Below, piece by piece: positions 23,331 through 31,481 of a stretch of DNA of 64,000 bases (the first letter of the stretch is position 1; every line of letters begins with the position of its first letter). The position numbers were made by a program, and so were the translations under genes. The stretch lies in the IMG/VR virus record IMGVR_UViG_3300037493_005286, positions 23,454-87,453 of that record; one strand, written 5' to 3'. The stretch comes from a virus. The notes beneath the pieces were generated by a model. It was not told the origin of the DNA. It saw only the letters and a program-made list of their open reading frames with translations, and did no database searches.

Positions 23331-23659
23331 ACAGGCACACTAAAAATAAACTATCAACACCGAGCTACTTTATTAAAAGACTTAAAGATAACGGATTCGT
23401 TACTTTTAAAATTTTTAAAAACTACGCTGAAAGCGATCCACGTAGATGGACCATTCTCGTTGATCCAGGTATTGCCTCTATCTATGTAACATGTTACGAA
23501 AATAAGGCATTTAAGGGAGACGTTTTATTTGAATTTAGCGATGGTGGGCAGTTACTACCTAAGAATTTCTCAATTAAGACAAATTCAATTGAAGTAATTG
23601 TTACGAAGCTACTGCAATTAGGTATTCAGCAAGTAGAAACGTCAGCAGCTAACGCTTAA
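23327..23659 (+). CDS. Conserved T4-like phage protein, 110 aa
   Basis: The protein contains SYFIKRLKDNGFVTFKIF (about 13-30), DPRRWTILVDPGIASIYVTCYEN (about 37-59) and a C-terminal helix with SIEVIVTKLLQLG. I recall similar small proteins near gp45 in marine T4-like phages, but no function is known to me. ATGA overlap with gp45 shows translational coupling to the replisome operon. Confidence 0.7.
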   Translation: MNRHTKNKLSTPSYFIKRLKDNGFVTFKIFKNYAESDPRRWTILVDPGIASIYVTCYENKAFKGDVLFEFSDGGQLLPKNFSIKTNSIEVIVTKLLQLGIQQVETSAANA

Positions 23660-23661
23660 AG

Positions 23662-23916
23662 ATGCATCCACAGTTACGCAATATTTACGCTATTACTACA
23701 GGTGATTTTGTTGGTGAAATGTTCATTTATATAAATGAAACACTAGATACGTACAACTTCCTATCTGTACCAAAGATGATAAATCGTGCAGTTCCAAAAG
23801 ATAAGTTTGAAATCGGATGGAACTCCAATATAATTGAGTTAGTAGAGACAGCGCCGACAGAAGTATACGAAGTTGCTGTAGCTCAATTTAATTATAATGA
23901 AGACTCTAATAATTGA
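23662..23916 (+). CDS. Small hypothetical phage protein, 84 aa
   Basis: The protein begins MHPQLRNIYAITTGDFVGEMFIYI and appears as a compact beta/alpha domain with an acidic tail. It starts 2 nt after the previous stop and overlaps the RNase H/FEN gene by 20 nt. Function unknown. Position suggests a DNA-metabolism accessory. Confidence 0.65.
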   Translation: MHPQLRNIYAITTGDFVGEMFIYINETLDTYNFLSVPKMINRAVPKDKFEIGWNSNIIELVETAPTEVYEVAVAQFNYNEDSNN

Positions 23917-24769
23917 TGGTAATAATTTAATACATCGTACGTTCTGGACTGCAAAAACTCAGTCAGAGCGTACGGGTATTAATAGTGTTGAACAAGTTAA
24001 CGATTTTCATATCTATTTTACGCTTAATGCTATTCACTCTTATGTGAGTAAGTATAACCCAGACGCAGTAATAACCGTGTGGGATGAAAAACCAGAATAC
24101 GAGGCTAATATTCGTAAAGCGTTACTAACAGAATATAAGGGCAATCGACTAAATGACGCTACTCCGCATCGAAATAACGATATTATTAAGCAACTACTCA
24201 GCTATCTCGGAATTAATTCTATCTTTCCTCGTGAACTAGAAGCTGACGATATTATTTCGTATATTGTTAAAGAACATATCGGTAATAAGGTTATTGTATC
24301 TGTAGATAAAGATTTTCTACAACTTGTAAGTAATACTATTACATTATTTGATCCAATACGTAAGCAAGAATACACTGCTTATAATTTTGAAGAGTTAACA
24401 GGCTATAAAGCCGATACAGAATGGTTAGCAGCTAAGTGTTTAGGTGGAGATAAATCAGATAACGTTCCAGGTATACCAAAATTTGGTAAGGTTAAGATCA
24501 AGAAGTATCTAGATGGTGAGGTAACACTTAATACAGAGCAACAAGCTACATTTGATTTAAATCACTCTATATTTACATTAGATAAGTATAAGGAATATCC
24601 ACGCGAGCAGCAATACTATAAAACTCAACTCGATATTGAGTCTACTACCAACTGGAAATTATTTTTAGCAGCGTGCGAAGAGCGTAATTTTCAAAATATT
24701 TTAAAGAAGAAAGAGAGTTGGTATAACTTGTTTTTCCTTAAACATAAACTAACATCATTATTTAAATGA
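23897..24769 (+). CDS. rnh: RNase H / 5'-3' flap exonuclease (FEN family)
   Basis: The 290-residue protein removes RNA primers and flaps, as T4 Rnh (305 aa) does. Acidic metal-binding motifs appear in family order: LIIDGNNLIHRTF (about 4-16), VITVWDEK (about 57-64), RELEADDIISYIV (about 112-124), VSVDKDFLQLV and the H3TH region GGDKSDNVPGIPKFGKVKIKK. It overlaps the gp61 gene by 4 nt. Co-transcription with gp32, gp45 and primase fits Okazaki-fragment processing. Confidence 0.93.
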   Translation: MKTLIIDGNNLIHRTFWTAKTQSERTGINSVEQVNDFHIYFTLNAIHSYVSKYNPDAVITVWDEKPEYEANIRKALLTEYKGNRLNDATPHRNNDIIKQLLSYLGINSIFPRELEADDIISYIVKEHIGNKVIVSVDKDFLQLVSNTITLFDPIRKQEYTAYNFEELTGYKADTEWLAAKCLGGDKSDNVPGIPKFGKVKIKKYLDGEVTLNTEQQATFDLNHSIFTLDKYKEYPREQQYYKTQLDIESTTNWKLFLAACEERNFQNILKKKESWYNLFFLKHKLTSLFK

Positions 24770-25800
24770 TTATACCGGAAGATTATGTTATTATTAAGTT
24801 CTTTGAATTAGGTTACTACCCTAAGCGAAATAAGTTTAATAATACCTTTCAGTGCGGGTGCCCTATTTGTAAGGAAGGTCACTCATTAGGAAAAAAGCGT
24901 AGATGTTACTATATACCTGAAAAAGAGGTAATTTTCTGCCATAATTGCGGATGGTCAAGTAAACCAGCAAAATGGATCTGTGAAGTATCAGGATTATCAA
25001 ATATAGAGCTAATTGAAGAGTTACGCGAGTATGTACCAGAATTAGTAATACCTGAGGATAAGAATATTATAAAGAAAATTGTTAGCAGTACTTTACCTGT
25101 AGACAGTATTAATCTTTCCGACGAAAGTCAATTAGCATACTATAAAAATAACGATGTATTACGTTCGTGCATGCACTTAATTAAACATAGAAGGTTAGAT
25201 ACAGCTATAAACAGACCTACAAATTTATATTTAACGTTAACCGATAAAGTACACAAGAACAGATTAATTATACCGTTTATAACAGAGCGGAATGATATCG
25301 AATTCTACCAATCACGTACGATATTAAAATTTGATAATAAAAAACCAAAATACCTATCAAAAATTAACGCTGAAAAGACATTATTCAATATAAACAAAAT
25401 AGATACTGCAAACGAATTTGTTTACATTTTCGAAGGCCCTGTAAACGCGTTTTTTACAAAAAATAGTGTAGCTGTTGCAGGTATTACAGAGGGTAACAAT
25501 ACATTTACACCTAGACAGCGTGAACAGCTCAATACTACGTTAAAGTTTCATACAAAGATATGGGTATTAGATTCTCAGTGGATAGATACCGCATCGTTAG
25601 TAAAATCGCAAAATCTTTTAGAGCAAGGCGAGAAAGTTTTTATATGGCCTGAAAAATTTGGTACGAGATTTAAAGACTTTAACGATATTGCAATGCATTG
25701 CAAAATAGACGAAATTACAGGAGAATTTATACAAAAAAATACCTGTGAAGGACTCACAGGTATAATTAAGTTAGCTGAGATTAAAAGATTTAGACATTAA
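24766..25800 (+). CDS. 61: DNA primase gp61
   Basis: The 344-residue protein synthesises primers at the gp41 helicase. An N-terminal zinc-ribbon is intact: CPIC (about 31-34) and CHNCGW (about 58-63). The TOPRIM domain includes NRLIIPFI, YIFEGPVNAFF (about 219-229) and KIWVLDSQWIDTAS. Length is like T4 gp61 (342 aa). The 3' end of the gene contains, on the opposite strand, a terminator for the convergent endonuclease gene. Confidence 0.93.
   Translation: MIIPEDYVIIKFFELGYYPKRNKFNNTFQCGCPICKEGHSLGKKRRCYYIPEKEVIFCHNCGWSSKPAKWICEVSGLSNIELIEELREYVPELVIPEDKNIIKKIVSSTLPVDSINLSDESQLAYYKNNDVLRSCMHLIKHRRLDTAINRPTNLYLTLTDKVHKNRLIIPFITERNDIEFYQSRTILKFDNKKPKYLSKINAEKTLFNINKIDTANEFVYIFEGPVNAFFTKNSVAVAGITEGNNTFTPRQREQLNTTLKFHTKIWVLDSQWIDTASLVKSQNLLEQGEKVFIWPEKFGTRFKDFNDIAMHCKIDEITGEFIQKNTCEGLTGIIKLAEIKRFRH
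25733..25763 (-). terminator. Minus-strand Rho-independent terminator inside the primase gene
   Basis: On the minus strand, ATACCTGTGA (25763-25754) pairs with TCACAGGTAT (25748-25739) around the loop GTCCT, and the T-run begins in the stem's last base and runs to 25733. It lies 34 bp past the stop of the leftward endonuclease gene and within primase coding sequence. It should stop leftward transcription from running into the replication operon. Confidence 0.8.
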
Positions 25801-26633
25801 ACGGTAACTATTGTATCTACCAGGTTCACGCCTTTATTATCAAAGATTAATGTTATATGTTTATATCCTATTGCAGCTGTTGCTTTTGCTTTAGCAATAT
25901 TTTTGCTCTTTTGTTGAGAATACGTCCATGCACTTTTAACCTCATAAACCACATTACTTTCTTCATGAAAAAAATCTGGAAAGTACTTTTTATTTCCTCC
26001 CTTATACATATACGATATAGTAGGTACATCAATACCGACACTAATATTATTAACGTTAATACCCTCTCCTACCAAGTATTCTAGAGCCTGCGGCTCAAAC
26101 CCTTGAACCGTAAATAACCTTCCATTCACTTTCACGTGTTTAAGCCTATAACCACTCTTCATTGCTTTAAGGTGTATATCTATTAACTGCATTGGATTAT
26201 CTACACCGTATTTTTCACGCATGTTATCTGCTCTTCTTACTTTTGTAGATAAGAGACTATTAGATTCTTTAATTGTTCTGAGCTCAACACCTAGCCTAAT
26301 AAGCCAATTTTTAATTGTAACGTGTGATACATTAAAATGCTTACCCAGTTCAATCAAGGATAAGCCATTGCTATATAGTGCTTTTAATTCACTACAGGTT
26401 TTTGGTTTATCGTCTAAAAAATGAAGCTTGCAGCTTTTTTTGTAGTCTGCAAGCTTGTTATTATCTGACGTGGTTCGCTTTTTAATATTATTAATTACTA
26501 AAACCCTATTAACGCGATTATACATTACGTTGTATTTTTTAGATATAGATCTTATTGTGAGCTCATTATTATAATCTTCAATGATTTTTTGTGCTAATGT
26601 TGATTCTATACTACGAGTCTCTTTAACCTCCAT
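25797..26633 (-). CDS. Homing endonuclease with HTH and PD-(D/E)XK/EDxHD-type nuclease domain
   Basis: The 278-residue protein has helix-turn-helix segments at about 26-50 (TIRSISKKYNVMYNRVNRVL) and 88-115 (SLIELGKHFNVSHVTIKNWL). A nuclease domain follows with GVDNPMQ (about 150), a YFPDFF strand (about 227) and VVYEVKSAWTY (about 238). D and E-x-K match the PD-(D/E)XK core of Vsr-like phage homing enzymes. It is antisense behind the primase gene, overlaps its stop by 4 bp, has a late promoter and its own terminator, so it looks like a self-contained mobile unit. Confidence 0.82.
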   Translation of the reverse strand: MEVKETRSIESTLAQKIIEDYNNELTIRSISKKYNVMYNRVNRVLVINNIKKRTTSDNNKLADYKKSCKLHFLDDKPKTCSELKALYSNGLSLIELGKHFNVSHVTIKNWLIRLGVELRTIKESNSLLSTKVRRADNMREKYGVDNPMQLIDIHLKAMKSGYRLKHVKVNGRLFTVQGFEPQALEYLVGEGINVNNISVGIDVPTISYMYKGGNKKYFPDFFHEESNVVYEVKSAWTYSQQKSKNIAKAKATAAIGYKHITLIFDNKGVNLVDTIVTV

Positions 26634-26638
26634 ATGTA

Positions 26639-26646
26639 TATTTAGT
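26639..26646 (-). promoter_or_regulatory. Late promoter (ACTAAATA) of the endonuclease gene
   Basis: ACTAAATA is followed by 5 nt (TACAT) and the ATG at 26633. It deviates from TATAAATA at two positions but shares the geometry. Confidence 0.6.
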
Positions 26647-26665
26647 CAAGAGACAAGTTTTACAT

Positions 26666-27106
26666 CTATACGTATTTGAAAGCGGGATTCTCAGTTTGAG
26701 AAATATAACCTCTAAAAGATTCTGTAAGTGCTGCTAATTCAGTTGCTACGCGTGAAATTTTACGTTGCTCTGATTGTTTCATTCTATCGAAAATTGTATC
26801 AGCTTCTGCGTTAGCTAACTTAACTTGAATAGAGTCGCCGTGGGTACCATTAAGAAAGTCAAGAAACTCATCACATCTACCAACCCATGATTCAAGCTCT
26901 TGTTGCATTGCTTGTGCTTGAGCTGATCTAATCTTAGCAGCTTGTGCAACAAGATCACCATCAGGTGATTCAGGCGTCTCTGTCGAAGTATCAAAAGCTG
27001 ATGGATCAGTTCCCTTATCTAATGAAGCTTCCATTGCTGCACGGTCACCACTAACACCATCTTGCTCATTTAAATATTTTAAAAATCTCTTCTCGAACTT
27101 TGTCAT
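26666..27106 (-). CDS. Hypothetical late phage protein, 146 aa
   Basis: The protein begins MTKFEKRFLKYLNEQDG, has an acidic, Thr/Pro-rich linker (about 30-55) and long helices (QAQAMQQELESWVGRCDEFLDFLNG and a Leu/Arg-rich C-terminal helix), suggesting a coiled coil. I do not recognise a function. A late promoter 5 nt before the ATG implies a virion or assembly role. It is flanked by the endonuclease gene and a divergent late gene. Confidence 0.7.
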   Translation of the reverse strand: MTKFEKRFLKYLNEQDGVSGDRAAMEASLDKGTDPSAFDTSTETPESPDGDLVAQAAKIRSAQAQAMQQELESWVGRCDEFLDFLNGTHGDSIQVKLANAEADTIFDRMKQSEQRKISRVATELAALTESFRGYISQTENPAFKYV

Positions 27107-27111
27107 ATGAT

Positions 27112-27119
27112 TATTTATT
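27112..27119 (-). promoter_or_regulatory. Late promoter (AATAAATA)
   Basis: AATAAATA with 5 nt (ATCAT) before the ATG at 27106. It is back-to-back with the rightward motif at 27126-27133, with 6 bp between the two. Confidence 0.65.
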
Positions 27120-27125
27120 CCTTAC

Positions 27126-27133
27126 ACTAAATA
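27126..27133 (+). promoter_or_regulatory. Late promoter (ACTAAATA)
   Basis: ACTAAATA with 5 nt (ATTAT) before a GTG at 27139. The overlapping ATG at 27137 is followed at once by TGA, so the spacing decides for GTG. Confidence 0.6.
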
Positions 27134-27138
27134 ATTAT

Positions 27139-27465
27139 GTGAATATTTCAACAAATCCACATCAAATAGGTCGTGCTGATGCACCAATTAACGCTCAAGG
27201 TGGAATCGACACTCAATTAGATAAAAGAGATCAAGAAGAAGCTCTGAGTAAAGCACCAGCTATACTACCTACTCCTCTTGACGCATTACCAGTACTATTA
27301 GGCGATTTATTTGTAGCTCTTAATAGAATTAAAGAAACATTTTCCCGAGCATGTGATAGTCCGACTATTAATAAGGAACATTTAGTAGAACTACAGCATG
27401 ATATTGATGATATTTCGCAGAATGTACTTGATTTAACACAGACATTAGCTAAAATGATACTGTAA
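27139..27465 (+). CDS. Small phage protein with coiled-coil C-terminus, GTG start
   Basis: From GTG at 27139 the protein has 108 residues. The in-frame ATG at 27100 lies upstream of the promoter and within the divergent gene, so it is rejected. The N-terminus is polar (NPHQIGRADAPINAQGGID). The C-terminal half (about 50-108) is a helical heptad-like region (LFVALNRIKETF, LVELQHDIDDISQNVLDLTQTL). Function unknown. It is followed after 2 nt by a membrane protein gene. Confidence 0.65.
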   Translation: MNISTNPHQIGRADAPINAQGGIDTQLDKRDQEEALSKAPAILPTPLDALPVLLGDLFVALNRIKETFSRACDSPTINKEHLVELQHDIDDISQNVLDLTQTLAKMIL

Positions 27466-27467
27466 CA

Positions 27468-27875
27468 ATGTTCAATATATTAAAGTCGATCGCTATAACA
27501 GTACTTATTAGTTTAGGTATCGCATTTTCATTAAAATCAGTCTTTGGATTTTGGGAAACATTTGTTTTATTTTCCATTATACAGCTCGGTGTAAGCTATA
27601 TGTGGAATACAGCTAAACTTAATAAGGCGGACATTATAATGAGTGAAGTTGAACAGACTATTGACGAACTAATTAAAAAGCAAGAAGTTGAAGTAGAATG
27701 TCCATGTGGTAAAAGTAAAATTAATACAATTATTTTCGTAAATGACGACGTTGTACTGCAATGCGAAAAATGTAATAATTCCTTTAGAGTTCTTACAGAA
27801 GTAAAAACACAACTACTTACTGAAACGGTAAATATGGAACAAGTCTATGATAAGTTAAAAGGAACTACCTTATAA
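27468..27875 (+). CDS. Membrane protein with a C-terminal zinc ribbon
   Basis: Two hydrophobic segments at about 7-24 and 28-45 (ITVLISLGIAFSLKSVF, ETFVLFSIIQLGVSYMW) form a likely hairpin in the membrane. A helical linker follows, then a CPCG (about 79-82) and CEKC (about 102-105) pair, a four-cysteine zinc ribbon. The ribbon should lie in the cytoplasm. Function unknown. Its gene lies between a small helical protein gene and another small gene in one rightward run. Confidence 0.7.
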   Translation: MFNILKSIAITVLISLGIAFSLKSVFGFWETFVLFSIIQLGVSYMWNTAKLNKADIIMSEVEQTIDELIKKQEVEVECPCGKSKINTIIFVNDDVVLQCEKCNNSFRVLTEVKTQLLTETVNMEQVYDKLKGTTL

Positions 27876-27891
27876 TAATGTTATAGAATAT

Positions 27892-28134
27892 ATGAAACAG
27901 TTTAAATTTAACTTAAAAAACGGATCGAAGATTAAAATGGAGTTTGACGAATTTGTTCGTTGGGCGTGCTTACTTGAGGGTGTTGAATATATTTCGACAG
28001 CGTGTGAAGAACGAGGAATGAATATTAATGACGATAGCTGGATCAAGCCCTTAGCCTTGCAAAAGTATATCGAAGAACGTTTTCCTGCTATGCAACACGA
28101 TCTCAAGGTTGAAGCAATTATGGGCAATATTTAA
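27892..28134 (+). CDS. Small hypothetical protein, 80 aa
   Basis: The protein starts MKQFKFNLKNGSKIKMEFDEFVRWACLLEG and is predicted as one strand pair plus helices. I do not recognise it. Its stop overlaps the stop of the convergent tail gene by 4 bp, and it is the last gene of the rightward core. Confidence 0.65.
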   Translation: MKQFKFNLKNGSKIKMEFDEFVRWACLLEGVEYISTACEERGMNINDDSWIKPLALQKYIEERFPAMQHDLKVEAIMGNI

Positions 28135-29150
28135 GCTTCGCGCCAGGTATAATTATAATTAAAATTATATCGATTACGTAGGAATGTACCTGCAAATGGC
28201 GAAGTAGTGTCATTTGATATACCTGTCAAATTATAATATAAATTTGATATATTATAAAACACAAACGGAACTGCAAAGCGCGTAGCTGTAAATCTATGAT
28301 CTAGTTCTAAACTATTATCAGGTATAATTAGGAAAGTACTAATATCTCTGTATATACCTGTTACATTAGACTGTACACCGGTATATACAGTAGATACTGT
28401 TACTGATTTAGTAGAGTGGTTTATACTATAACCTATCTCTGTAGGAGGAAAGGAAGATTTTGAGGGTGTACTGATACCCACCTTTAGTTGATCAGGCCAT
28501 GGTGCACCGACTGCTGTAATAGGACCATTATTTGTTGTTAAAACAAGGTAATTATTACTATAGTAAGGTCTATCATATACAGGTGTATTATACGTGTAAG
28601 TAGTTAACGGTATACTATATGTATAACCGTCACCAGTATTTATTTTTGCTGTAGATGCTGTAGTATTGTACCAGTTTAACTTTATCTTATAGGTAAACTC
28701 GAGAATATCACCCATTAATACGTCAATAGCGCTGCCAAAGGTATTTCTAGCAAAAGCATTACTCGATAATGCAGGCTTTATAGCGAATTCTTGCAAACTA
28801 ATATCCTGTGAAGCAGAGATAGTACTAAATGTCGCTTTGTATACCTTAGAACTTAGTCCTTCTATATAGCTTTCCTTATTATCGCAAAGTATATTAATAA
28901 AAGAACTTAAAGGAGGTGCTGCTAAGATGCCATTTAAGTAATACCCAGCTGATCCGCCAAGGCTACCACTTACCCCTAAGTCTAAGTAATTAATCAAATC
29001 AGGTACATCGGTATTATATAAAGCCATCAACCCACCTGATAATATAGTATTACTACACCAATCACTATTATACGCGATTTCATTATTACGTATAATTTTA
29101 ACGTTATATGTACCTTTAAGGTCAACTGTACAGTTTAAAGTATTATTCAT
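28131..29150 (-). CDS. Putative tail/virion protein, 339 aa
   Basis: The ATG at 29150 is preferred. It sits 1 nt after the stop of the upstream gene, while the ATG at 29210 lies inside that gene. The protein starts MNNTLNCTVDLKGTYNVKII and is strand-rich with many Asn, Tyr, Thr and Ser, with SDWCSNTILSGGLMALYN near residue 30. This resembles phage virion proteins of tail-fibre loci, but I recognise no named family. It is the end of a leftward operon of fibre genes. Confidence 0.65.
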   Translation of the reverse strand: MNNTLNCTVDLKGTYNVKIIRNNEIAYNSDWCSNTILSGGLMALYNTDVPDLINYLDLGVSGSLGGSAGYYLNGILAAPPLSSFINILCDNKESYIEGLSSKVYKATFSTISASQDISLQEFAIKPALSSNAFARNTFGSAIDVLMGDILEFTYKIKLNWYNTTASTAKINTGDGYTYSIPLTTYTYNTPVYDRPYYSNNYLVLTTNNGPITAVGAPWPDQLKVGISTPSKSSFPPTEIGYSINHSTKSVTVSTVYTGVQSNVTGIYRDISTFLIIPDNSLELDHRFTATRFAVPFVFYNISNLYYNLTGISNDTTSPFAGTFLRNRYNFNYNYTWREA

Positions 29151-29151
29151 T

Positions 29152-30330
29152 TTAAAAATATGATAGAGATGTACTGCTAGTATACGACCCCACTGGTCGA
29201 GTATAGCCACCGTTATTTAAATACGTAGTGCCACCGTTAATTAACTTCCACGTATCTCCCATACTCGAAAGACTTAAAGTATACGCACCATTTTTATATG
29301 TAAAGTAATCAGTTCTTGTTAATATTACTCGAGTTGTACCGTTTACTAAGGCATCTATATAATGCCCGAAATTATAATAATCAGGAGCTGTATCATTATT
29401 ACCTCCTAAATTTGAATCGGCACAGTAATTTCTACCAGAAAGTAAACATGCCTTAGAGGTAGCAGCATCGCTATTATCAGTATATTTAAATGTACATAGC
29501 TCATTTAAAAATGGAGGATACGCTGGGGATATTACAGGAATTGCGGTAATTGTACTTGACTGAGTATTATAGCAAGATAGGGTGGATATTGTAGTTACAT
29601 TGGTACTGTTCTGTACCAATGTAGGCGCTACACGAACACCTTCAATATGTACGTTATCAATAACAATCCTACCTGCAGATGTTGTTGTTGTAAAAGAACT
29701 AACAGGCTTTGTAAAAGATACACCTGGTCTAAATCGACTATTAGCTGAAGCACTTAAATTAACATTTAATGTTAATAAGTTAGTAAACTCATTATCCGGT
29801 GAATACCTATAATCAACAATAAGAAGACTACCTAAATCAGCCAGTCTAGCTCTTATTGTCTTTTTAGATGAATCTACGACATTAAATCCTGTAATTGCAA
29901 AATTTGTAGAATATTTGTTATAAGAAAATGTAGGAAATTCAGCACGGATCGAGATAGAGTTAGGTATTACGGAAGCCTCAGTAATACCATCTCTAATTAA
30001 CCTAGTATTTGTACTATCATTTGCTGATACTGCAAAACCACCTGTTGAGTCAAAACCAACGCCAATTAAAGCACCGTATAATCCAAACTCCAAGCCGGTA
30101 TAACCTGTGATGTTCTCAAACGAAGATAATCCCGAGTAACCTAAATCTATACCTGAACTACCGCCATAAAATTCATAATCTGCATTTTGTAAAAATACAC
30201 AAAACCCAAACTCCGTACTAGGTAAAGCACCACTCAAGTAATAATCAAAAGACCACACGATATCATAATATGGTGAATAACATGCCTCGCCTATACTTAA
30301 AGCTTTTACACCGGTTGGAGTTAGATACAT
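29152..30330 (-). CDS. Tail protein with L-type lectin-like domain
   Basis: The 392-residue protein has an N-terminal concanavalin-like fold: DIVWSFDYYLSGALPSTEFGF (about 23-43), CVFLQN, a GGSSGIDLGYSG turn and GLEFGLYGALIGVGFDSTGGFAVS (about 78-101). The G-x-G-F-D-x-x-G-x-F pattern is typical of L-type lectins. A strand-rich C-terminal part with paired cysteines follows. A glycan-binding role at the virion tip is likely. A late promoter precedes the start with an 8-nt gap. Confidence 0.7.
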   Translation of the reverse strand: MYLTPTGVKALSIGEACYSPYYDIVWSFDYYLSGALPSTEFGFCVFLQNADYEFYGGSSGIDLGYSGLSSFENITGYTGLEFGLYGALIGVGFDSTGGFAVSANDSTNTRLIRDGITEASVIPNSISIRAEFPTFSYNKYSTNFAITGFNVVDSSKKTIRARLADLGSLLIVDYRYSPDNEFTNLLTLNVNLSASANSRFRPGVSFTKPVSSFTTTTSAGRIVIDNVHIEGVRVAPTLVQNSTNVTTISTLSCYNTQSSTITAIPVISPAYPPFLNELCTFKYTDNSDAATSKACLLSGRNYCADSNLGGNNDTAPDYYNFGHYIDALVNGTTRVILTRTDYFTYKNGAYTLSLSSMGDTWKLINGGTTYLNNGGYTRPVGSYTSSTSLSYF

Positions 30331-30338
30331 ATATTATA

Positions 30339-30346
30339 TATTTAGT
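30339..30346 (-). promoter_or_regulatory. Late promoter (ACTAAATA)
   Basis: ACTAAATA lies 8 nt before the ATG at 30330. Confidence 0.55.
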
Positions 30347-30559
30347 TTACGACCGCTTAATAAAAACGCAAGTAAGAGTTTTACTACCCTTAAATGATGA
30401 GGAATGAATTAATTCAAAATTAAGTCTCTTCAACTCTTGAAATATAATTGAAAAGTACTCCTTATCTAAGTTCATTACTATACTACCTCTTTGCTCGTCT
30501 ACTAATATAAAGTCAGTAAACTCTTCGGCAAGAGCATATGCTTTATCTGGAACGGTCAC
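30347..30559 (-). CDS. Small late protein, 70 aa, GTG start
   Basis: The protein is a mixed alpha/beta mini-domain (AEEFTDFILVDEQRGSIVMNLD; FSIIFQELKRLNFELIHSS). The start is GTG at 30559, 5 nt after ATTAAATA. I do not recognise it. Its place between two fibre genes suggests a fibre chaperone or minor virion protein. Confidence 0.6.
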   Translation of the reverse strand: MTVPDKAYALAEEFTDFILVDEQRGSIVMNLDKEYFSIIFQELKRLNFELIHSSSFKGSKTLTCVFIKRS

Positions 30560-30564
30560 AGTAG

Positions 30565-30572
30565 TATTTAAT
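30565..30572 (-). promoter_or_regulatory. Late promoter (ATTAAATA)
   Basis: ATTAAATA with 5 nt (CTACT) before the GTG at 30559. Confidence 0.6.
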
Positions 30573-30586
30573 CACATACTACGCGA

Positions 30587-31456
30587 TTACTTTGTATAGC
30601 CTATAATTCTAAGATTAATAGATACTTCACTACTCCATGGCGATATACGCAGTCCAAAAAATGAATTATTACCAATACTTGATAAGGGTATAGTCGCATG
30701 ACCCTGTATAAGAGCTGCAAGGCTATTAGGTAGTTCTGCTATTTGATACTCGTAATCCCCAACCTCGGTTAAATTAGTTGTAGCAAGTTTTGTAATTGCT
30801 GGAGCTCCAGCAATTACAATAGGATTTAACGGAGTAGTAGTAGCTAACATCCTATACTCTATAATAACACTTTTAGCAACTAAAGGTAATCTACGACCTG
30901 TAGACACACCGGTAATATTAGATATAGTAGGATACGTATTCATTTTTATACCGGTAAGTACATTAGAATAAGTTGTAAAATTAGTACATATTGCCACCGG
31001 CGCAGCTAAAAATACTGTACCTGCTTCTCCATTATAAACATCAGAATCATTAATGGTTGTAACTGTACCGGGGTATATAGGAGCTGCAGTGAGAGCGACA
31101 GCTCGTATTTGATTAAATTCGTCAATACTAATAGTATTGTCACCAGCAGTATACTTACCTCCTATTGACTGCCATCCCGCATTAGCCCACTGGTATAATG
31201 TACTATTACCGGTATCAAACGCCAAATCACCAGTGACTGATGTTACTAGGGTACCTATACTACCTGTTCTGTATACAAGGTTACCTACAACACTACCACC
31301 GTACGTCATACCATCACCTACAAAAAGTCTTTCTGTATCAGCTGTATATCCTAACTCACCTTGTGCTAGTACTATACCCTTCCTATCAACATCAGACCCT
31401 CTTCTAACAAGAAGTTTGAGAAGTGTATTTTCAAGTATTTCGATTTTTTTCGCCAT
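30587..31456 (-). CDS. Tail-fibre-like protein with Mtd/hyaluronidase-type N-terminus
   Basis: The 289-residue protein has an N-terminal module VRRGSDVDRKGIVLAQGELG followed by YTADTERLFVGDG (about 17-49). This module is shared by many phage fibre and tropism proteins, including the start of Mtd-like and phage hyaluronidase-like proteins. The rest is strand-rich and ends RIIGYTK. The downstream paralogue at 31482 has the same module, so the pair may form different fibre tips on the same attachment site. Confidence 0.75.
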   Translation of the reverse strand: MAKKIEILENTLLKLLVRRGSDVDRKGIVLAQGELGYTADTERLFVGDGMTYGGSVVGNLVYRTGSIGTLVTSVTGDLAFDTGNSTLYQWANAGWQSIGGKYTAGDNTISIDEFNQIRAVALTAAPIYPGTVTTINDSDVYNGEAGTVFLAAPVAICTNFTTYSNVLTGIKMNTYPTISNITGVSTGRRLPLVAKSVIIEYRMLATTTPLNPIVIAGAPAITKLATTNLTEVGDYEYQIAELPNSLAALIQGHATIPLSSIGNNSFFGLRISPWSSEVSINLRIIGYTK

Positions 31457-31462
31457 ATTAAT

Positions 31463-31470
31463 TATTTAAG
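31463..31470 (-). promoter_or_regulatory. Late promoter (CTTAAATA)
   Basis: CTTAAATA with 6 nt (ATTAAT) before the ATG at 31456. Confidence 0.55.
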
Positions 31471-31481
31471 GTTATACAATA

